This document shows, piece after piece, positions 56,568 to 64,000 of a DNA stretch of 64,000 nt (the first letter of the stretch is position 1; each line of letters starts with the position of its first letter). The position numbers and the translations under genes are program-made. Origin of the DNA: Cornus controversa (taxonomy: Eukaryota; Streptophyta; Magnoliopsida; Cornales; Cornaceae); the NCBI GenBank assembly GCA_026545225.1, contig CM048846.1, positions 35,475,501-35,539,500 on the forward strand. The letters are read 5' to 3'. Under the pieces are notes generated by a model, which was not told the origin of the DNA, made no database searches, and saw only the letters and a list, made by a program, of their open reading frames with translations.

Positions 56568-59500
56568 ATGCCGCCACGTAGAGGTAGAGGGACAGCAGCC
56601 CAAGCATCGTAGATACCCATTGATGGTGCACAACTTATGAGAGATATGGCAGTAGACATACAAAAAATTTCTCGGGCTACTCACAGTGAGGCCCAAAATC
56701 AAGCTAGGGGCCTAGCAAATAGGGTGATAGTGGCATTGCAGGCGTTTAAGAAGTTGAGTCCCCCTACATTTCCTGGTGGATCAGAACTGATGGCGGCTGA
56801 GAATTGGTTAAAAAAATTAAAAAGGGGCTTAATGTGCTGTAAATTGAGGCAGATTTGAGAGTCACTATTGCCTCATACCACTTTTAAGAGATACAGCTCA
56901 ATGGTGGGAGATGATTGAGGGTACCTGCGATGTTACTACCATGGAGTGGGATGTTTTCGAGCAACTTTTTCTTGAAAAATATTTTCTAGAGGTTATGAGG
57001 GTGGCAATGATGGAGGAGTTCTTGGGTTTGGAACCATATGACAGTGATCTAGTACGAGGCAAAGTTCACGTTATTGTCCTGCTTTGCACTAGAGCTGGTA
57101 GCAACTGAGGATAAGAGTCCGCGTGGTTTGAGAGGGGACTCAGAGAGGCTATCAGGAGTAAGATTATACCTTTGAGATTTTGTGTCTACTCAGAGGTCGT
57201 TGAGAGAGCTATGATTATTGAGAAAAGTTTAGAGAGAACTAGAAGGTTCTGGGAATCTAAGTCTTGGCCTAAGAGCTCTAGTTTGTAAACTGAGAGTCGC
57301 CTTATGAAGAAATAGCGGGGAAGTACTTCATATTTTTTGGGGCAACGACAGGTACAGTTGACATCACCAATTTTTATGTCTAGGAGATCTTCACTGGAAC
57401 AGGTGGTGTGCTACTATTGCCGCCAGTTGGGATATTACCGATCTGAGTGCCCGCAACTACACCCCACGTTGGGCAAAGATCAAAGAGTTTATTATGGTTG
57501 TGGCCATCCAGGTCATATAATGAGGCATTGCCCACAAACGCAAGACACTCGGAGTGTAATGGGGTCACATGTGCATCCTATACAGTTTACACCAGCTCAG
57601 TCAAGTCATAGGCCACCACAACCTATACCCTTTGTTTAGAGTTCTAGACCTACAAGGGGAGCTACTACTGGGTTTTCGGGTCATCCTTCAAGCTCTCAGG
57701 GAAGAGGCCAGTAGGGCCATAAGATTCAGGGTCGAGCTTATGTAGTTGTCCCCACAGAGACTCTGGCGAGTCTATCAGTGGCTCGAGGTATATTCTTATT
57801 GTTCAGTTCTTGGGCTAGAGTACTAGTAGATTTTGGTGCATCTCATTCATTCATTTCATCTGCCTTTGCATTTGCTTTGGGTTTGGATGTGGAGCCTCTA
57901 AAGTCCATCTTGAGTGTGGACACACCAGTTGGAGGTACAGTTACTCTTGGTAGAGTTTGTCGATCTTGTGAGTTAGAAGTCATAGGCCGTCGACTGATAT
58001 TTGATTTTACTCTCCTAGATATGACTACTTTTGATGTTATATTGGGGATGGGCTGGTTATCTACCTTTTGGGCCACCATTGACTGTTATCGGAGGAAAAT
58101 GATAGTGTGCACACCAGAGAGAAACCGTTTGTTTTTTTTATAGGGGAGCGAGGTGACACATATGCCTCATCTTTACATGGTCTCGGTGCTTGGAGGAGTC
58201 ATAGCTTCTTCTTGGCTAATCTATTAGCCGAGGAAGGAGAAGTGATATCGGGAGAATTGTCATTAGTGGTGCGATACTTTATAGATGTATTTCCAGATGA
58301 CTTGGTTGATTTACCTCCCCAAAGGGAAGTCGAGTTCTTTATTGATGTCATACCAGGTACTGCACCTATCTCTATGGCACTATACTGTATGGCACCAGTA
58401 GAGTTGAAAGAGTTGAAGGAATAATTACAAGAACTACTAGATAAGGGTTTTGTATGCCCTAACACTTCGCATTGGGGGGCTCCGGTACTTTTTGCTAAGA
58501 AGAAGGACGGATCCTTACACCTTTGCATTGATTACTGGAAGCTAAACCGAGTCACCATTAAGAACAAATATCCTTTACTAAGGATTGATGATTTATTTGA
58601 CCAACTCAAGAGATCGAAGTGTTTCTCAAAGATAGATTTGAGGTTCGGGTATTATCTGTTGGGAGTTAAGGGGGAAGGATGTTCTCAAGACTGCTTTTTG
58701 CACATAGTATGGGCATTATGAGTTCCTAGTAATGACATTCGGTTTATCAAATGCACCGGCTGCATTCATGGACTTGATGAACCGTGTCTTCAATGCTTAC
58801 CTGGATAAATTCATTGTTGTGTTTGTGGATGACATCCTAGTGTATTCATCATCAGAGGAGGAGCATGAGATTCACTTAAGGATAGTGTTACAAAAATTGA
58901 GGGAGCATCGACTTTATGCCAAATATGAGAAGTGTGAGTTTTGGCTACTCGGGGTGAAATTTCTTGGACATGTAGTTTTAGGAGATGGAGTCTCCGTGGA
59001 TCCTTCGAAGGTTGAGGCTATGATGGATTAGGAATAACCTAAGAGTGTGTTTGAGATTCGTAGCTTCTTGGGACTAGCAGGTTCTTATTGTTGATTTATG
59101 GAAAATTTCTCAAGACTAGCCATGTCCATGACTCGACTCACCCATAAGGGAGTCAAGTTCATTTGGAATGATGTTTGTGAGTGTGTCTTCCAAGAGTTGA
59201 AGAGGAGGTTGACTACTACTCCAATCCTTGTGATACCTAAGCGCGACTTGGATTGCACCATCTATTGTGATGCTTTGCGAGATGGTTTGGGTTGTGTATT
59301 AATGCAAACCGACAGAGTTGTGGCTTATGGTTCGCATCAGTTGAAAATCCACGAGCAGAATTACCCGACTCATGATCTAGAGTTAGCAGTATTGATTTTT
59401 ACTCTGAAGATATGTAGACATTATCTATATGGGAAAAAGTTTGATGTGTTTTCTGATCATAAGAGTCTCAAGTATCTCTTCTCACAAAAGAACCTGAATT

Positions 59501-60985
59501 TGAGGCAGAGATGGTGGGTAGAGTACATGGAAGATTATGATTTTGACTTGCAGTATCATCCTGAGAAAGCTAATGTGGTAGCTGATGCCTTGAGTTGTAA
59601 GTCACGGGGTAGTATAGCTAACATTGCCATTTGAGAGTGGAAGATGATGAAGGACATTGCAGAGTTGGTCTTGTACTTCAGTGATGATGGAGAGCCATCC
59701 ACTTTATTTAGCCTTATTACTCAACTGACTCGAGTAAATAGGGTGATTGAGGTACAACAACAGGACAGTGAGTTAGTGGCAATTAGTACTCGTATCTTGA
59801 GTGGTGAGGTAGTGGAGGATTGGGCCATCCACTCTGATGGAGGTTTGAGGTTTATGTGTAGGTTGTTTGTACCTTTGCCTTACCGAGATGATGATCTTAG
59901 GGAGTTTTATCACTCTAGACTCGCAGTACATCCAGGTGGAACCAAAATGTACCACAACTTACACCGTCAGTATTGGTGGAAGGGGATAAAGAGGGATCTG
60001 GCTCAGTTTGTAGCAAGATGCTTGACTTGTTAACAAGTTAAGGATGGGCATCAGAGGCCAGCTGGGTTGTTGCAGTCATTGCCTGTGGCAGAGTGAAAAT
60101 AGGAGCACATTACTATGGATTTTGTGGCGGGATTACCTAGGGGACATGATACCATATGGGTTATAGTTGACAGGCTAACTAAGATGACATATTTCCTTCC
60201 TATTTAGGTAATGGATGATGTAGAGACCCTCAATAGTTTGTATAGAAAGAGATGGTGAAGCTTCATGGGTTCCATTGACTATTGTATTGGATCTTTGGTT
60301 TACAGCACAGTTTTGGCAGAGCCTTCACACAGCTCTTGACACTGAATTACTCCTTAGTACGACCTTTCACCCTTAGACTGATGGGCAATCAGAGAAGACC
60401 ATTTAGATTTTAGAGGATATGCTTCGAGCCAGTGTTTTGGATTTTTGAGGTAGTTGGGAGAACCACCTTCCATTGGTAAAGTTTTCCTACAACAATAGCT
60501 ACCAATCAAGCATTGGTATGACACCATTTGAGGCATTGTATGGCAGACCATGTAGATCACCAATTTGATGGGCTAAGGTTGGAGATGCGGCTACCTTAGG
60601 CACCATCAAAAAAGTTAAGTTGATTCGTCAACAATCAGTCACAGCTCAGAGTCATCAAAAGAGTTATGCCGATCAGAGGTGGCGACCTTTATCACTTGAT
60701 GTTGGGGATCATATCTTCCTTAAGGGACCTCCACGCAAAGGGTTGATGTGGTTTGGGCGTAGTAGAAAATTATCGCCACAAATTATTGGACCTTTTGATA
60801 TTTTGGAAAGGGTTGGAGAAGTAGTGTACCGTTTGGCACTACCACCACAATTGTTCAGTGTACGCAACTTCTTCCATGTGTCTATGTTATGGAAATATGA
60901 GCCGAACCCTTCACACATACTTGATTGGCAAGATCTTGAGGTTGAGGGAGATGTGTCCTTTAAGGGGTAACCGGTGAAGATTCAA
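56568..60985 (+). pseudogene. Ty3/gypsy gag-pol (copy D), full domain set but decayed
   Basis: Gag starts MPPRRGRGTAAQAS and hits a stop at once; further gag lies at 56637-57108. Zinc knuckles are at 57337-57639 (CYYCRQLGYYRSEC, and one with its first Cys changed, YYGCGHPGHIMRHC). Protease is at 57778-58143 with DFGASHSFI in place of DSGAS. Reverse transcriptase spans 58260-59031 in pieces ([43 protein letters not shown]). RNase H is at 59098-59634 ([26 protein letters not shown]). Integrase is at 59644-60970 (HPGGTKMYHNL zinc domain, then a core with several stops and deletions, then VRNFFHVSMLWKYEP). The end is cut at about 61005, within the tail that is complete in copy C. No functional polyprotein remains. 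Confidence 0.88.
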
Positions 60986-61005
60986 GACTCGAGAGAACAA
61001 GTACT

Positions 61006-61826
61006 TTCATACTACAACTTTCATTTGGCGCTTGTCCAAGAACCTGAAACAAAGCAATAGTAATGAGCTAAGTCTAAATCAGAGATGGTTTCTCTCTTGC
61101 AAGTATAACAAGCAGCAAAGAAGTCCCGTCTTATGAAACAAGCACAAAAATTTACTTACAAGGTTTCGATCATTTTTGAGAAGCATTTAATCTACATAAG
61201 AAGTCCAACAAAAAGCAACTTTAGCAAAATTGAAGAACAATTCTAACAAATTAACAGATTAAATTACACAAATAAAATAAAATTGGAAAAAAATAAGAAA
61301 TTAAAAAATGAGGAATCTCTTAGGATGATTTAACTTGGAAGTTGAGGCTTGATCAAAGAGGTCAAACAAGGGAAACAACTGAGAAGATACAAAGCAATTG
61401 GTGATTAAGCCGTACATATAAAAATTGAGGTGAATTTCTCTCTACATTCGAACAATATTGTCATTACTTCAATCCACTGCAATGATCAACCTTCGAGCAT
61501 TTTTAATGAAATCCCTACAAATACCGAAGGAAAATAATTAATAGGATAAATTTCTCACACAAAAATACTCCAATTACTCACCCATCACTTCACTTGTTTA
61601 AGAAAATATTACAAGGTTAACATATATAGAAATGGGATCAAATACGCCAATTAGTCAACTTGAATGGTTCATCACCCATCACTTTTCCAATACCTGTGGC
61701 ATCCCAGTAGAACACGCGGTTAAATATCACAAAGCTATAATTGGCTTTTGGTACTCGAAACACTTGAGCTGAGAAATATAGGAAATTCTTAATTCTTAAA
61801 AATATCACTTTCTTAAGCAAAACTAA
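61006..61826. other. No recognisable gene; flank after truncated copy D
   Basis: Gypsy homology ends near 61005. The following AT-rich sequence shows no coding motif or repeat structure and may be the original unique flank of the resistance gene. Confidence 0.4.
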
Positions 61827-62038
61827 GGCCCTGTTTGGCAGAGCTTTTGTTTCGGCTTTTACGCAGAAGAAAAAGAGAAGCAGAAGCTAAATCAGGAAGC
61901 TGGTACCCCCCAGCTTCCTTTAAACGCTCTTTTTGGACTCCGAAGCTCTTCCGCTTTACCAATCCAAACACTCTCCAAAACGGCTTTTGAGCTTGAAAAG
62001 TCGAAAGTCGCTTTTCAAAAGCCAATCCAAACAGGGCC
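61827..62038. mobile_element. Tourist-like (PIF/Harbinger) MITE
   Basis: A 212-bp element with ends GGCCCTGTTTGG and CCAAACAGGGCC, flanked by TAA on both sides (61824-61826 and 62039-62041), the 3-bp target of this superfamily. Arms pair over AAAAGC/GCTTTT-rich sequence. Confidence 0.88.
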
Positions 62039-62508
62039 TAAGAAGAACGTAAAAGCAAAACAACTAGTGGAATGACTTCATGAAAAAAAATACCCAGTGG
62101 AATTTACACTAATAAATGACAATTAATCAAAAAAATAAAATTATATAAAACATATACAAGAATTCAGGTAAGCATAAAATTCTTCTTTCCTCCTTCTCGA
62201 AAACAAAAGGTTAGAAAGATGATAACATTTTTTTCTAATTTGAAGAAAATAACAGAGAGAGAAATTGCATACCTACTATCTACATCCACAACTTCCTCTT
62301 TCTTTTCCCTTTATTAGTGGCTGAATAGGATTAGATTAATAAGTAATCATCCGTGCCGGTGGTCGAAAAAGTAATTTAATATGAAATATAAAAGGTTTTT
62401 TCTTTAAGATGAATTTGAATGTGAAAGTAATTCTCCCTAATAAATAGGGTAAAATATTAATTTGAAAAGAAAAAAGGTGTTTGTGATTAAGAAGGTAACT
62501 CTTCAGCT

Positions 62509-62546
<38 letters not shown>

Positions 62547-62644
62547 TTGAAAAGATACGAAGGTAATTAAAAGTGTATATATAATATTTATTTGTAAAGT
62601 AACACTAATAGGAGAATCAGCAAGCTTTTTATATATTTATTTAT
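62039..62644. other. 3' flank of the resistance gene
   Basis: AT-rich, with a TA microsatellite at about 62512-62544. It likely includes the resistance gene's 3' untranslated region; no clear polyadenylation signal can be singled out. Confidence 0.4.
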
Positions 62645-64000
62645 TTATCTTACCTTGGTCTGTATAAACTTGTGTGGGCGGGGGGCCAGGAGCGGGTCCA
62701 TTACTAGATGAATACCCCACTTTTTCACCTTTAATGGTTTTTCACCTAAACTTGTGTAGGCCTCAATGTACCAAGGATCAGAATTAACCATTAACCAACT
62801 TGGAATCTCACTTGGATGAGTTCTATAAGACAACATGATGTGATCTGAGCGGCTTTCGACGTCATAATACATCCCTAAATCGACTTCATGATAACCATTG
62901 ATAACGAGTGAAATCTTGCCATAATAATAATAATTCCTTTTATTATTAGGATGAAATTCGATAACAGCGCAAACAGCAATTCCTTTGAGGTTAGTGCAAG
63001 AATTTGGATCCACCACTAAATAAAATGGGTCTTCACCACTCTCCCATATGTGGTTGAACCAACTTGGAATCTCACCTCCAGGGAGAAGGATACATGTATC
63101 ACCAATGTCCTGTTTCATCATAGATATATATATATATAACAATGATTTACTTAATTCTGTGAGAAAGAGGATATATATAAAGAGAAATACGTGCAGCAGG
63201 GAATTTAATATATAGAAAAGAGAGAATATATTTGAATATATAGTATACCTGAAGTAAACTTTTAACATATAGTATACCTGAAGTAAACTTTCTGAATATA
63301 TATTTGGCTTGTTCTTCCCATGATTCTCTTTCAATTTGTGGCTCTCTGTGAAATTCCATTTTCCACTTGTTGGAACTGAATACCATTCTAATGATACACA
63401 ACCTTGTGCGGAAACTTTTTTTATAGATGATGGAAGTGACTCCAATGTTTGGAGGCTTAAGCAATCATCCAAGTTAAGATATTCAAGCTTTGCAAGTTGC
63501 GTGAAGCTTGCTGGTAAGCTAGCAAAGTTGTTCCTCGTTAGATATAGTTTCTCCAACGAGTGAGGAAGATTGAGAATGGATTCTTTATCTAAATTGCACT
63601 TATTACAGTTTAATTCTTTAAGACGAGTCATCTGTGCAATTGATGATGGCAATTTTCTTATGCAACTTTCCGCCAAATTGAGAGACGTTAATGTTTCCAT
63701 TCCACCAATATTGCTTGGCAGACTTTCAAGCATTCCGCAGTTGACCAATTTTAAATCATATAAGCTCTTCAGATGTTTAAAGGATGAAGGTAATTCCTTT
63801 ATTGCAGTATTAGTCAAAGAAAGCCTATCTAGACATTCCATATCTCCTTGGATCTCCGGAAATTTCTCAAATTTATAGCAATCATTGAGTACAAGAATTC
63901 TAAGAGATTTCAAATGAATTCTTGTCGCAAAACTCTTCAGATTTCTACAACCTCTGAAATCCAACTCAACAAGCCTCTTGTGAAATTCAATGGACGGATC
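62645..64000 (-). CDS. TIR-NBS-LRR-type disease resistance protein, C-terminal part (runs off the window)
   Basis: The frame is open from the window edge (first residues DPSIEFHKRLVELDFRGC), so the N-terminal part lies beyond 64000. The upstream exon (64000-63278) has leucine-rich repeats of the plant TNL type: SLRILVLNDCYKFEKFPEI, NTAIKELPSSFKHLKSLYDL, LPSNIGGMETLTSLNLAESC, SLEKLYLTRNNFASLPASF, then the closing LPSSIKKVSAQGCVSLE. I place an intron at 63277-63110 (CAG/GTATAC ... AAACAG/GAC); reading through it gives only hydrophobic junk. Exon 2 (63109-62645) encodes DIGDTCILLPGGEIPSWFNH and NLKGIAVCAVIEF, the C-JID domain that follows LRRs in TNL receptors and contacts pathogen effectors. 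It ends HKFIQTKVR and TAA. No stops or frameshifts in the exons, so it may be functional. An LRR-only relic cannot be excluded without the N-terminus. Confidence 0.88.
   Translation of the reverse strand, partial: DPSIEFHKRLVELDFRGCRNLKSFATRIHLKSLRILVLNDCYKFEKFPEIQGDMECLDRLSLTNTAIKELPSSFKHLKSLYDLKLVNCGMLESLPSNIGGMETLTSLNLAESCIRKLPSSIAQMTRLKELNCNKCNLDKESILNLPHSLEKLYLTRNNFASLPASFTQLAKLEYLNLDDCLSLQTLESLPSSIKKVSAQGCVSLEWYSVPTSGKWNFTESHKLKENHGKNKPNIYSESLLQVYYMLKVYFRYTIYSNIFSLFYILNSLLHVFLFIYILFLTELSKSLLYIYISMMKQDIGDTCILLPGGEIPSWFNHIWESGEDPFYLVVDPNSCTNLKGIAVCAVIEFHPNNKRNYYYYGKISLVINGYHEVDLGMYYDVESRSDHIMLSYRTHPSEIPSWLMVNSDPWYIEAYTSLGEKPLKVKKWGIHLVMDPLLAPRPHKFIQTKVR
63249..63306 (-). repeat. 29-bp tandem duplication of the splice-donor region
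   Basis: Two copies of a unit with AGTTTACTTCAG/GTATACTATA lie in tandem. Each contains a full donor site (exon ends at 63278 or 63249). Only the first keeps the frame straight into the C-JID exon; using the second would add 29 nt and shift the frame. Confidence 0.75.

Overview
This is nuclear DNA from a flowering plant, almost certainly a eudicot. It is AT-rich and has spliceosomal introns, plant LTR retrotransposons (Copia and several Ty3/gypsy groups), plant DNA transposons (FAR1-type Mutator, CACTA-, hAT-, Tourist- and MULE-type MITEs) and, at the right edge, the C-terminal part of a TIR-NBS-LRR-type resistance gene, a class absent from grasses. There are no bacterial-style operons. Nearly everything between the edges is transposable element or gene debris; the only cellular gene that looks intact is the resistance-gene part at 62645-64000.

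Left part (1-8.7 kb): isolated exons of a RAD6/UBC2-type ubiquitin-conjugating enzyme (1515-1594) and of an ARF GTPase (2479-3374, internal exon missing), a 2 x 71 bp duplication, a CACTA-type mini-element (4177-4557), a 204-bp tandem duplication, a Copia gag remnant (6757-6962) and gypsy LTR sequence. 8738-15170 is a 6.4-kb FAR1-type Mutator element with about 288-bp terminal inverted repeats (roughly 97% identical by eye), each containing a perfect 28-bp palindrome. It holds a two-exon transposase gene with one in-frame stop and a captured fragment of a telomere repeat-binding-protein gene. It sits inside a gypsy LTR that itself abuts a Copia RNase H/3' LTR remnant (15482-16156).

Middle (16-35 kb): a WNK-kinase pseudogene with an internal deletion (16158-17719) whose large intron holds an Spc24 kinetochore-gene fragment and a SINE-like insertion; two MITEs with clear target duplications (18170-18380 and 18901-19514); a 1.75-kb TIR element (20398-22152); a Copia LTR remnant; and two decayed minus-strand gypsy polyproteins separated by an LTR whose PBS edge is triplicated (29136-29380).

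Right part (35.7-61 kb): a plus-strand gypsy composite (LTR - integrase remnant - LTR - PBS - gag-pol remnant). Into its first LTR a nearly complete Athila-like element is inserted (36064-47229; two 1511-bp LTRs, GTATC target duplication, tRNA-Asp PBS). That element lacks integrase but carries a 407-codon accessory ORF. Two further insertions lie in the composite: an unclassified 3-kb block (48515-51481) and a Pack-MULE-like TIR element (53470-54764) with a 49-codon exon-like fragment. A Tourist MITE (61827-62038) precedes the resistance gene.

No undescribed functional system is evident. The most interesting signals are repeated capture of cellular gene fragments, the palindromic Mutator termini, the integrase-less Athila derivative with its accessory ORF, and arrays of short perfect palindromes in the untranslated parts of unrelated retroelements. 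All homology calls are by eye from remembered family motifs, without database searches.
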